Assembly (NCBI GenBank): GCA_930367205.1
Contig: OV884011.1
Location: forward strand, 42,607,754-42,671,753
Direction: 5' to 3'
Source of the DNA: Acanthosoma haemorrhoidale
Lineage: Eukaryota; Arthropoda; Insecta; Hemiptera; Acanthosomatidae
Length of the DNA stretch: 64,000 nt
Shown: positions 10,531-20,430 of the stretch, piece after piece
Layout: every line of letters starts with the position of its first letter
Position numbering within the stretch: the first letter of the stretch is position 1
Notes under the pieces: model-generated
What the model saw: the letters and a program-made list of their open reading frames with translations, nothing else
Told to the model about the DNA's origin: nothing
Database searches by the model: none
Program-made: the position numbers and the translations under genes

Positions 10531-10606
10531 GAGAGAAAAAAACCGAGAGACGTAATAAGAGAGAAAAAAAACCAAGAGACGTAATAAGAGAGAAAAAAAA
10601 CGATAG
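10531..10606. repeat. 28-29 bp tandem repeat in the leader of Gypsy element 2
   Basis: About 2.7 copies of a purine-rich unit (core GAGACGTAATAAGAGAG plus an A-run) lie between the primer-binding site and the start of gag. A degenerate unit may precede it at 10504-10530. Element 1 has no comparable repeat in its leader. Confidence 0.8.
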
Positions 10607-10607
10607 C

Positions 10608-10623
10608 TTCCCGGGTTTCACCA
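10608..10623 (-). promoter_or_regulatory. Primer-binding site of Gypsy element 2
   Basis: The minus strand reads TGGTGAAACCCGGGAA next to the LTR, a slightly shortened version of the site at 7131-7148. It has apparently lost a few bases (GCC) and may no longer pair well. Confidence 0.65.
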
Positions 10624-10792
10624 CCGAGTAAAATGTGATAAAGTAAGGGAAAACGGGAACGTAAGACTAACTCTATTTCTCGAAATAGACTGTCTTTATT
10701 TCTCTTTGTAATCCGACATATACGGAATCATGGAATGTTTACGTCCCATGATCGCATTAGTTTACAATACAGAGCTACCTCTGACTTTAACT
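10624..10792 (-). repeat. LTR of Gypsy element 2 (5' LTR)
   Basis: About 169 bp, nearly identical to 7183-7328 over its right 145 bp, ending ...TTTAACT against (TA)n. Its inner end is altered relative to the other LTRs (roughly 15 bp shorter and diverged next to the primer-binding site). Confidence 0.8.
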
Positions 10793-10812
10793 TATATATA
10801 TATATATATATA
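10793..10812. repeat. (TA)n tract at the right edge of the Gypsy array
   Basis: A pure TA run begins at the last base of the LTR. Together with 3361-3406 it indicates insertion into a TA repeat. The target duplication itself cannot be told apart from the repeat. Confidence 0.8.
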
Positions 10813-10820
10813 CATGATAT

Positions 10821-11423
10821 GTGTTAATTCCAGCAGATGATCTAGCTAGCTGTGTAAAGGTTACTTTCAAGATACTGAAGGTACAGTTGGCGAAGGAAAC
10901 AGGGAGAAAAGAGGTATTCCCTAATGAGCGCTCATTCCTCGATTGTGCTCAAGCCATGATTGACACCAGCACCAGGGAGGAGGAATCAAGGATACAGGAG
11001 AATGAGAGAGAATGGAGCCGGATAGTGTACATAAGAACCAGGATCCTAAAGCAAATGGGAAAAAAATCGAAACATCAACGACCGGTAGGGACAGGGGAGT
11101 GGCAGGCGAAAAAAGGGTCAGGGCGGCGAGACCCAGCAGAGAAGAGAGAAAACGGGTGCGAAATGACGGGTCATTTAGGGGCACAGGTTCCTCGCACAAA
11201 CTGTTTCGAGTGCAGTAAGGAGAGGCATATTGCCAGGCATTGCCCTTACGTATATCGGAGGAGAGATGTTCATAGGGCAGAACCCATGGAAGTGAATACG
11301 CAAACGATGCAGGAAAGAAGGAAGATATCATCCAGAGGGAATGGATCATCAGCTGAGGAATCGTTGGGGCGACAGGAACGTCGGAAACAGAAGGTGAAGA
11401 GCCGGGTCGCGACAGGAGCCTAG
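10821..11423 (+). pseudogene. Gypsy element 3: Gag nucleocapsid region
   Basis: A 200-residue open frame begins inside the capsid part (FKILKVQLAKETGRKEVF) and carries the MIDTSTREEE block. It then encodes zinc-knuckle remnants: CEMTGHLGAQV (first Cys pair and fourth ligand lost) and CFECSKERHIARHC (a complete C-x2-C-x4-H-x4-C). Next comes EPMEVNTQTMQE, as in element 1. The apparent start codon is only the first Met after the truncated end, so the protein is 5'-truncated. It is the longest uninterrupted Gag piece in the cluster. Confidence 0.8.
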
Positions 11424-11545
11424 AGCACGAGCGACAGAAGACTACTTTGAGAAGGTGGGAGTGGCGTGTGGCAGCCTGAGGAGGGTGGCAGCAGAGTGGC
11501 GACCGCACCCTGAATTGTAATACAGTTAGAAGGATACTGTGCGAG

Positions 11546-11860
11546 TTGCCAAAAATCAGAGTCGAGGGGGGAGAGAGGTGCTTGATGGATACAGGTAGCA
11601 CCAATACCCTAATGTCACGCGGTGCGTTGGAGCGGCTGTATGGCAGAGAGAGGGTACTCCAAATCAAGGTACGTAAGTGCAAGTTAATTACCCTGGGTGG
11701 GCCCTGTAAAGTGGCAGGAGAGGTGGTCATGAATTTAGAGAAATGAGTGGAAAAAAAGGCCGATATTAACGTACATATTGTGGAGTACATGCCGCGCGAG
11801 TTTCAAATAATATTGGGGTGTGACTTGTTGGGAGGAGTAGGCGCGCTTGTAGATGGAAGT
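11546..11860 (+). pseudogene. Gypsy element 3: aspartic protease with DTGST
   Basis: The frame contains CLMDTGSTNTLMS, with the Asp-Thr-Gly at 11588-11596, and continues through SRGALERLYG. About 150 bp on, the plus strand encodes EYMPREFQIILGCDLLGGVG in another frame, the post-protease block shared with elements 1 and 2. So the retropepsin motif is intact but the downstream frame is not. RT should follow but does not. Confidence 0.75.
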
Positions 11861-11929
11861 GGTGGTACGCGGGACGATAGCGATGGAAGCGAACACTAAG
11901 AAGCGGAAGAATCTGCCGGAAAGCGTCCG

Positions 11930-12404
11930 GTGGAAATTGAGACGATCAAGGGTATCATTAACGATAAACGGCAGCAAATTATTTGGAAGACGCAAACGTC
12001 CGGCCTGATGCGGGCTCCGCATGCAACTATGGCAAGAATAGTATTACGACAATCTGGTCCCAACCGGGTGTCAGGGCGACCAAATTTGCCGGGAATTGAA
12101 AGATGCATCCAGACCAGGGAAGACCTACCATCTATTTGTTGGCAACGCGACAGTGTGGGATCAGATCAAGAAATTGCGGAGAACAGGACAACTGGGAATT
12201 GATCGATCGTTTGTTCGTTGTCTGTCTATAGTCCAGACACTGCGTGATGAGGAACGGCAGCGGGAAGTAACGCTTGCCTACCATCAAGGGAAGACGAACC
12301 ACCGCGGTGCGCAGGAGACTTTGCAAGTAATTCAGCGGTGGTACTTCTGGTGGGATATGAAGAAGACGATCCAGGAGATTATAGGAACTTGCGATAAACA
12401 TTAA
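11930..12404 (+). pseudogene. Gypsy element 3: pre-integrase region and half zinc domain
   Basis: Two overlapping frames (11930-12202 and 12096-12404) cover the stretch between RNase H and integrase. The second contains YHQGKTNHRGAQETL, the His-His half of the integrase zinc domain, and stops at CDKH, just where the Cys-Cys half should begin. The catalytic core is absent. The missing half is the one still present in element 2 near 8470, so the two copies break on opposite sides of the same domain. Confidence 0.7.
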
Positions 12405-15400
12405 CTTTTACGTACAAGGGGAATAAATTCATCTTCTTTGACCGCATATTACTCCAGTAATAAAGCTGCTTGCCGGAACCATCAATGCTTATTTTAGCTA
12501 TTAATTTTTTAAATTATACAGCCAGCTTATGCTTATTTAAAAGCGTAATTATACCATTTAGTTACAAATATAATTATAGAGATGTTACATTAGTTATAGT
12601 CTGTAAACAAGTTAAGTAAAAGCACGAACCAACCACTGACACAGACATACAACTCAATGTAAATAATAACGAGCTCATAACAATATCACTAAAGGAAATT
12701 ATACATTAGCATAGAGAGGAGTTATTACAGAAATAAAGAAAAAAAGCAATGCACAGAGATGACTAGATGGATTTATCAAATTATTCGATGAGTCGAATAC
12801 TATTCGGGCATACAAGGCGATTACGTTACTGCCAAATCTTCAAAAACAAATTTCATACTTAACAGTCACATATCTCTCTCAGGCAGAGAAAAACATGCAA
12901 AAAGGTTCTTGGAAATTTCCCATATTAAAATACCTCCCAAATTACACTAAAGAAAATATTTTACTCAGGCTAAGAGAAGTTCTGACAAGTAACAACCCGC
13001 CTTACTGGTGGCAAGCTTCTTAAAAATTCATATTTTTGAGAAGATTTGATTCTTTACAAAATAACAAAAAATGAAATTTATTGCCCTTACGTATGGGTGG
13101 CTGGAGCAAAAATAGAAATAGAACCAAATCCTCATTCCGGAAACCTTGAATTTTCCTGAGGAAATCGGATCTCGCGCAGCAAACAAATCTGCGTGGGCCA
13201 ATATTCCGCTATCCATCAAATGCCTTAGCTAATGTAGGGTCTCATAAAAAAAATATTTGCGTTTTTTTCTTTTTTCTTTGTTTAGTAGGCAGCAAAATTA
13301 TGCGCTTTCTCTGCCAATCTTTTTTTGAATGAAATCACAACCAGTTATGTGGGAACATCCAGTTATGGCCCCCTCCAATAATTGTATTTGGGATTGTCTG
13401 GCTATCTTAACAAATGTCTATTTCTGCTTCGCATATGCCGTCGTGGAGTGGTATTATAGTAATATGCGCTAATGTCAAGAATGGGAAGTTCCTGTGTCAG
13501 TATTGCGTTTAAGAAAAAGAAGATGCAAATGGTCGGATGTTTCATTCCTCGCAAAAACTTTTTTCAATTATCAAGTGTCTAAATTTAGACTTTTTACTTT
13601 GAAAAAAATTGTAACTGAACCCAGATTTTCCGAATTTTCTTCCATTGTAAAACTATATTTTAACCTCTGAGCTTCTCTTGCCCCAAATATCTGTTGTTGT
13701 TTTTTTTGATTCGGGACAGACTAATCATCCGGTCTATATTGTTATCATAAATGCTAAGCCAGATATAAAAAAGATACCTGTTCCAAAACAAAATTCAAAT
13801 TTGGGAATATATTACATGTTTTTATCAAGAGTTAAGAACAAAATAGCAATTTATGTTTATAAATTTGATATGCGTATAACTAATGGAGGGTATTATTTTT
13901 TGGGCCATTACCATACCCCCAAGGGCTACAAGAGTGTCCAGATAAAAGATTAAATAAAACAAAAGGTTTGATTCAGGGGAATCAGGGTCATCCGAGAGCC
14001 GGGGACTCCCACCTGTCCACTGAGGGACATATGTTGTTTTCCAAATCAATTAGATAATATTAAGGCTACTATTCCAGAACAGACAAACGACGAAAGCCCA
14101 TTGATCGGAACAAGTTTAGAAGTTAAGCCTATAGCGTATTAGTAGTTATTAAATTGGATTTAGTTAAAGTTTAAATAATTCGATTGCGCGTTAGAGATAA
14201 TGAATCCCATTAGAAATTATGGTAACTAGTTGGTTTTCGACTTGGATAGCCAAATGGTAAGGGGGTATGGAATGGTAAACAGAAGATCACACCAAATTCT
14301 GGCTGTGTCACTATATGTTTTCTTGTTAATTAATGATTAGTAAATTTTTTTTAATTCAACTTATCGAATCCATCTTGAAGGCATATGAATCTGTCCATTA
14401 AAATAAAAGTTTACACATATATCATCCTTTATCATTATATAAAACGCCTCTTTTCAATGGAGCGCCAACTCCGAAATGATGGACGAGCTGAGTACAATGT
14501 GCCATTGAGATGTGCTTCCTCTGCATTTTTTAAAAGTTGACTTTCACGGAGGGTATGGGTTTTAAACGCCGTTTTCTCAATCTATACCGTACATCAATAA
14601 ATATCATTTAATGATCAATAAGTCATGATTCGGTTGCAAAGTTATTTCACTAACATGATAATAAACATCTTTTCTCATGAAGTGGTCTATTTATGAAATA
14701 AATGTGTTGCTTCAATATCAACGTTATAAATATTCCTAATGAAATAAATCAAAATAATTTTCTGGTTTGATCAAGAAATTTTTTTAACCTATTGTTGTCT
14801 TATCTTGTTTGAGCAACCTCCTTTTCATACTTTGGATTGTGTGACAGAGGTGAGCGTAAAGATACATATTGTCTTAAAAGTAAACAGGAATCGATTATAT
14901 TCCTCCATTGTATTGGGCCCCTGATTAGCCTTATGGTAAACACGATGTAAGTATACATTCTACAATAGAAGCCATTAACGTAATAAACTCTATCTGAAAT
15001 TCTAAAAGTCGATCAACATCACCCCAGGAACATGTCATACACATTTCTGCTAAGTCATCTTAACAGGAATCATGCGAATAAAAGAGAGAGATTTCAATTC
15101 AATTATATAGTTGTAAGTATTTCAACCGCACCGTATAAGAACTTTTACCGTTGAGAGTTGTTCTTAGTTGACCAGTTTATGATTTTTATTTTTATTTTAA
15201 TAAGGAAATTTGATATTTTGGGGCTGTCTTGTTCAATATCAAATTAAGCCAAAGTGGGAATTCACTTCTACCTCTAATTGGCCGCAGTACTTCGAGTTTA
15301 TTTTTAATTTTTATTTAACATTCATATATTCCTTTTATGGCGGTGTTTTTTCATGCCTTTGTAAATATTAGCTTTGGCCTTTAACAGATTCATTTAATTA

Positions 15401-15583
15401 TTTATAATGATGTTATGAACTACGTTTGGTTTGAATAATTACTCTTTGATATATATTTATTTGAGTTTAATCATTAATGATTTTTTTTAAACGTTTTTGG
15501 TGAAATTTGATTAATTTTTATGATATATAATGTACATCTCTCTATTACAAAAGAGAATCGCTACCTATGTTCTTGTTGGTATA
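12405..15583. other. AT-rich spacer, nothing recognised
   Basis: Over 3 kb without supported features. ORFs at 13028-13219 (-), 13678-13953 (+) and 13825-14049 (-) overlap or have no recognisable motif. Short A/T runs are common. Confidence 0.55.
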
Positions 15584-15749
15584 AGTTAATCTCCGGCGGT
15601 AAAGATTTGATAAAAAGAGAAAGAGGGAAACGAACTCAAACAAAGACTAACTTTTATTATTCCGACAATCATACACATATAGGATCATGGGTATTTTACA
15701 CCCCATGATCGTATTTATTTACAATACAGTCATACTCCTGACTTTAACT
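15584..15749 (-). repeat. Solo LTR related to the 3.4-10.8 kb Gypsy family
   Basis: A 166-bp segment aligns end to end with the three LTRs of the tandem array: AGTTAATC at the left, a middle with AAAGACTAACTTTTATT and GGATCATGGG, then CCCATGATCGTATT and CCTGACTTTAACT at the right. No internal element sequence flanks it, so it probably arose by LTR-LTR recombination. Clear 4-bp target duplications are not visible (GTATA on the left, TAAAC on the right), so age or mutation has blurred them. Confidence 0.75.
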
Positions 15750-16973
15750 TAAACAACGAGATTCATAAGTATGAAAATGTTGAATAATATCATTAGAAAT
15801 TTAATTCGTTATGTAATTTTTCACCTATACATAACTCTTATATTTTAACTAACGCGTTTTTAAGTTATTCATATGTGTATTACGCTACTTCATTACAAGT
15901 TTTTCACAATTACTAGAACGCAGGGAGCTATCTTGATAACTGTTTGGATCATTCACCGAATTTTTTTTCAATGTGAGCGTTAAAGTAAAACTTTAGAACA
16001 CGTTTCTGGACGGGATTCTTTGACTCGTATGTATGTACTGGTAAAGTGTTTCTAATCCTGATCCAAGATGTTATCTGAAATTGTACACTTAAATGTTAAA
16101 CAATACTTCATTATGCTGTGTCTACACTGAGATATACATGAATTTAATTCTTACAAAAGATACCTGGAATACAGGCTGATTCTAATGGCAAAACAGTATA
16201 TGAATTACTAACGAATTATTGCCAAAAAAAAATCATGATTTATTTATTGTAGGAAAAATAAAAATAATTGTTTATAGCTTAAAACAATAAAAATTTAATT
16301 GTCATGGCCTGGTCAGTAATTAGATGTAAAAAAAAAAAATTAAATCACTACGCTATTATATCACATATTTATAATCTTAAAATTACAATTCCAACCAATG
16401 TTGAAAAAAATATTTGAGTAAAACAATTTCAAGCTTTGAATAAAAAGATACAAAGAAATATAGTCCTTCATTGTGTTGAATTGATGAAACCCCAAAGGTC
16501 ACAAATAACTATAGTTATGCATTGATGTGAGGCTGAACGATGGTCAAGCGGCGACCGCTGGGCGGCCTTCTTGATGAACGTTGGTATTGCCCAGTCAACG
16601 AAAGCCTAACAGACCGTCAGCTGAAAAAAATATCCTACAGTCTTAAAATGTAACTTGCATAATTCGAGGGGTCTAATGATGGATAACACTTAGTACTGAT
16701 AAATCCGAGGCGAGCTCTAGCGGCAATGATTAGAAACATTTCGCTTGTTGTGGTTTATCTTTTTTATCTCAGAAACCGTTGGTCCTAGGCAAAATATTGT
16801 TACATTAAATAAATGAAATTCATGAAATTTTCTAAAATTTTTTTTTTACGTATTCGCTGTAGTTATCAAGTTATTTAGTAGAGAACGGATCGCTAGCCGC
16901 ATGATAGACCTACCGACCATCTCCTTCCACCAAACATACAATTTCCAACGAGTTCAATTTACGAGGGCTCACC
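15750..16973. other. AT-rich spacer, nothing recognised
   Basis: No gene supported. A less AT-rich patch at 16530-16620 has no coding pattern. Confidence 0.55.
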
Positions 16974-17880
16974 TTATTTATCATAGACTTAAAACTAACT
17001 TATGTCTATGTCGGGTCGTCACTAGGGGGGTGTCTGGTCACCCTAGCCCTGGTGACAAGTGAGAATTGTTTGAGTTTATAACCTGGACAATCGTTTCATG
17101 ACGGCGTTACTATCTGACTCCATTTTGACAGGTATGTACCCCGACAATGCACTATGTTCAAGAGAAGAGGTACAGAGGTTTTTATATAAAGAATTAGTCA
17201 AGTTTTCAGAGTTCAAGCGGAAGCCACGCGTCAACGAGTAGAGGTCACGAGAGATTGATTTACAGGGCTAGGAGCCCGCCTTAAGTACCCTACCCAGCCT
17301 TGTCTACTGAGAGAGGCTGGCAAGGGTTGCTTAGGCCTTCGGTCGTTTCCCTCATGTGGTGAGGTACCCGCGACCGACGCCTAATTACCCGGCCAGCCCT
17401 GTCCCCTGGGAGAGGCTGCAAAAGGGTTGCTTAGTACCTGCGGGTTCCCTCATATGGTGAGGTACCTGCGACTGACAGCTGGTGACCCCTTTCGTGTGAC
17501 TACTTGGCCCCCGCCTTTTTTATTGCTTCCCACATTTACAATGATTTATATTTGTTTATGTTATTTACATTTGTCTATAATACATTAAGTTCAAGTTATT
17601 TACGTTTGCTTACAATATATACACAATAGAGTATAGGGTGATTTATCTCATGTAGTCAGCGGTCGCTACTGTCTAAAAATTAAAACATAATGTAAATCTG
17701 AACCTTAGTTTCCCCGACAGTATGTTGCCATCGATGGTGGCGTCATTGAGTTAAACACTTTGTTTGTTAGGCGCTGTAACGAGTCATTGATGTGTCTCCA
17801 GTGGATGATCTCACCCAGCGGCATGGACCAATCAACGGGTCCAACAACTTCCTATCTGTCATTGATTGTTACGTCGAGTT
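16974..17880 (-). mobile_element. 3' end of a second LINE family, split by a GC-rich block
   Basis: 16974-17000 (TTTATCATAGACTTAAAACT) and about 17668-17790 align with one continuous stretch at 50521-50680, the 3' end of a second LINE family. The right part includes GACAGTATGTTGCCAT, and TTAAACACTTTGTTTGTT at the end of the RT frame. Between them, roughly 17001-17668 is foreign to that alignment and much richer in G+C. The minus-strand C-terminus (...KQSV and stop) resembles the KPSFSV and stop of the copy at 50632. Confidence 0.5.
17286..17485. repeat. Two tandem copies of a GC-rich 100-bp unit
   Basis: Units at 17286-17385 and 17386-17485 share TACCC..CCAGCC.TGTC, then GAGAGGCTG, AAGGGTTGCTTAG, TTCCCTCAT and TGGTGAGGTACC in the same order. 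They differ at scattered bases. The block stands out from its AT-rich surroundings. No coding frame or RNA family was recognised. Confidence 0.8.
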
Positions 17881-17963
17881 CACACAAAAACAATTACTGG
17901 GACTATAACAATAAAACTATATCTATTTTCTAGTCATTCATTTTTAATTGTTTTTACTAATTA

Positions 17964-19107
17964 CTGATTAACAACAACTTTATTAGAATAAAATTACAAT
18001 CTGCCTGATTGGGCTATAAGTAATTGTGATAAATGATCTCATTCATACCAATTTACAATTTTCATTCACTCCTTCATTCATACTATATATATATACAAAC
18101 AGACCAGAGGCCCCCCAAGTCCACATGGTTGTCACCTCCCTCACGTGCGAAGGAGGAAACGGAGTCTTGGGAAGTCCCCCACGCTGGCCAACCAAGAGCA
18201 CGAGAGCCACCGACACTCAAGGCATGATTGGAGAAACTGGCCATTGCCAGGACTCCCACTGACACGTATTTATAGTGGGTCACGAGGCCACTGCTGTTTT
18301 AGTCTCAGAGGAGGATTATAGGGATGAGTAGTGCAGGGAAATGACTGTGCTAGGGAATTAGGGTGGTTGGATGGGTTACTACGGAATTTGGAAGGGATGT
18401 ACTTGGAAGAGATGAGTTCAAGAATGTAGAGTATATTAAGATCATTATGAAAGGTTTTGTTGCTGACGTATTAAGGGGCATTTACTATTATTCTCAGGAC
18501 TTTTGATTGAAAGAATTGGATGAAGAGGGGACATCAGCGGTGTATAGATTATAGAGAACGGTACCCAGGACGATGCCCTGTGGAACTCCTGCTTTTACGG
18601 GATAGTATTTAAAATATTCTAAACCACACTGGACTTGGAAGAAGCGGTTTGAAAGGTAGGACTGTAGGATTAGGAATAGGGTCTGCGGTAAATATCTTCA
18701 GAGCTTGTAAAGCAAACCTGCGTGCCAGACCCTGTGAAAAGCTTGAGCTATGGTAATTTTTTCAGAAGATATTTGACCTTACTGGGGTTAGCGGCTTTTG
18801 GTCGAAGTGAGAGAGGGATAGGTGAAGTGAGGAAATCTTCAACAGTTATGCGATGAGTATTGTTTTGAGGAGTAAGGTGGGGAGTGAAAGTAAGGGAAAG
18901 ATGCAGTGCGAATTCCTCCGACCTTTTGCCATCCGAAGCCGCCCAGGACCCATCATCACGACGGAGTGGATGTGAAACAGGATGATATTTTAGGGTTTTC
19001 TTGTTGAGATTCCACAAGGAGTTATCCCTGGTAGACAGAGAGGAGAGATGGGAATTAAAAGAATCGGAATGGAAGGATGCCAATTGCCCTTTACCAATCT
19101 GCAGTAC
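17964..19107 (-). mobile_element. Jockey-type LINE copy A, internally deleted, 15-bp target duplication
   Basis: The element is bounded by a perfect 15-bp direct repeat TGTTTTTACTAATTA (17949-17963 and 19108-19122), the expected target-site duplication. The 3' end, at low coordinates, has the family tail and 3' UTR. Then come the C-terminal RT part, a segment of RT (AGVPQG-like block near 18580), and an N-terminal ORF2 segment (18748-19083). Compared with copies C and D, two internal pieces are missing, one within RT and one between the N-terminal segment and RT. It is dead but precisely delimited. Confidence 0.85.
18748..19083 (-). pseudogene. LINE copy A: ORF2 segment between endonuclease and RT
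   Basis: A 111-residue frame contains DNSLWNLNKKTLKY, then HPLRRDDGSWAASDGKRSEE and FALHLSLTFTPH. That spacing of Leu-Trp, LRR-DGSWA-SD and FA-HL-FTPH is typical of the linker between the endonuclease and reverse transcriptase of Jockey-clade LINEs. It is the only copy in the window with this segment. Downstream it runs out of frame near a deletion at about 18750 and then continues as RT. Confidence 0.7.
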
Positions 19108-19122
19108 TGTTTTTACTAATTA

Positions 19123-20197
19123 AAAGGTAAAAGTGTCATCAATTTAAGAATTAAACTAAACATCCCCCCTCCCAAAAATAACTGAAACCTGCTATAAATT
19201 ATTGGTTGGGTTATATGGCAGAAGGAGGAAAGTGATGTTTTCACATTTTCATAGATATTTCAAAAGTATAATTCGAATTCTATAATAATAAAAATAAAAG
19301 AACTTAGCTATGGAGATGTTATTTGGCTATGTTTTTGATGCATTTAACCCTTTATATAACTCTGAAAACCTTGACTTCAACCAAAAAAATTAACATTTTA
19401 TAGATATTTTGAAGTCCTTACGTTTTACAAACGATCTCATTTACGTTCATCCTTCTTTTTGTTTTTTAGATATTTACAAAATAACCTGAATAAGACATTT
19501 TATCACTTAATCACTTAAACAAGATATCACTTATAATTGATATTCTCACCCCCTAAACGTTAGTTGACTTTTTACCACCGTACTGGCGATGATAAACAGC
19601 TTATGGCAGTTTTTCAGCATTGTTTTCTGGATGCTTATGTTTAGCTCCTAAATTTACTAAATTTCACCTCTCACAGCTCTGGAACCATTGATTTCAGTGA
19701 AAAAAAAAACTATTGAAGTGTTAAACCTCAAAGTTTTCGAGATTTTCACAATAAAAAAAAAAAAAAAAGTGACTTTTCTACTCCTTTCCATCCTCTCTCC
19801 CTAAATCCAACGCTAGTTCAAAATAATATTTTCCACCCTCTACCAAATTCTCGGAATATTTCCTTTATTAGTCGCCCCTTTGATCTAGCACCAAATTACG
19901 TAAATATTCCGTGAGTTTCTTTAAAAAACCTTATTAAATTAAACTGATGACTGTGGAAACACTACATTTTTTAATCATCAATTTGCTTTTTGTTAAAATA
20001 TAAGGAAATAATGGGACACATATGAAATCTTAAAAGTAGGTGAAATTGGCCACCAGATCTGGGCTGTTGCTTTTAGAATTTTCCTGAGTTGATATTTCGA
20101 GTTGATTGAATCGTGTTTATGGCCAGAGTCATAAAAGATGCAGATATACGAAGAGGAAAGGCAATGGTCTTATACTACACGTTTAAAGCAAATAATG
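19123..20197. other. AT-rich spacer, nothing recognised
   Basis: No supported features beyond short A and T runs (for example 19750-19770). Confidence 0.55.
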
Positions 20198-20430
20198 TCA
20201 CTTCAGGCAAAAGGATATAAAGTCTTGTTTCGATGTAATGTGACGCTTTTTATTGTGGTAGAGCATGGTCAGTGAGCGGCTTCTCAAGGTTCCACTGAAC
20301 ACAGCTGACTGTCCTTTGGCTGCATAATTGTATATTTTTGGGAATGGAGCAACGTCGGTTTCATCCTGGAAGATACGTGACAAGAGATGTAAACTTGGCG
20401 ATCTATCATTTTGAACCGGAAAATTGTTGT
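20198..20430 (-). pseudogene. Possible relic of a pogo/jerky-type (DDE_1) transposase
   Basis: The minus-strand frame reads LLSRIFQDETDVAPFPK, then YNYAAKGQSAV and SRSLTML. The spacing of ...RIF-x-DET..., ...PK... and AAKGQ..V resembles the second catalytic Asp region of pogo/Tigger-like DDE_1 transposases (DETG..., KG..QV). The first part extends without a stop to about 20430. Only about 70 residues can be matched, no terminal inverted repeats were found, and the following sequence does not resemble the family. This is a weak call. Confidence 0.3.

Larger units (their letters stand above)
3407..10792 (-). mobile_element. Tandem pair of defective Ty3/Gypsy elements sharing the middle LTR
   Basis: Read on the minus strand, the order is LTR (10792-10624), element 2, LTR (7328-7148), element 1, LTR (3594-3407). 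The middle LTR has a primer-binding site on its element 1 side (7131-7148) and a polypurine tract on its element 2 side (7329-7340). It therefore acts as 5' LTR for element 1 and 3' LTR for element 2. The two internal regions belong to one family but are clearly diverged, and both are disrupted by frameshifts, stops and deletions. Element 1 keeps gag, protease, RT, RNase H and the integrase tail. Element 2 keeps gag, protease, the RT N-terminus and most of integrase. No envelope-like ORF lies between integrase and the 3' LTR in either. Confidence 0.85.
10813..12404 (+). mobile_element. Gypsy element 3: LTR-less internal fragment on the plus strand
   Basis: Homologous to elements 1 and 2 but in the opposite orientation, head to head with the tandem array across the (TA)n tract. 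The order is Gag capsid end and nucleocapsid (10821-11423), protease (11546-11860), a deletion that removes RT and RNase H, then the region before integrase and half of its zinc domain (11930-12404). No LTR, primer site or polypurine tract is attached at either end. Confidence 0.8.

Noticed and set aside
13678..13953. 91-codon plus-strand ORF
   Set aside because: No recognisable motif, and a minus-strand ORF overlaps it. No evidence of selection.
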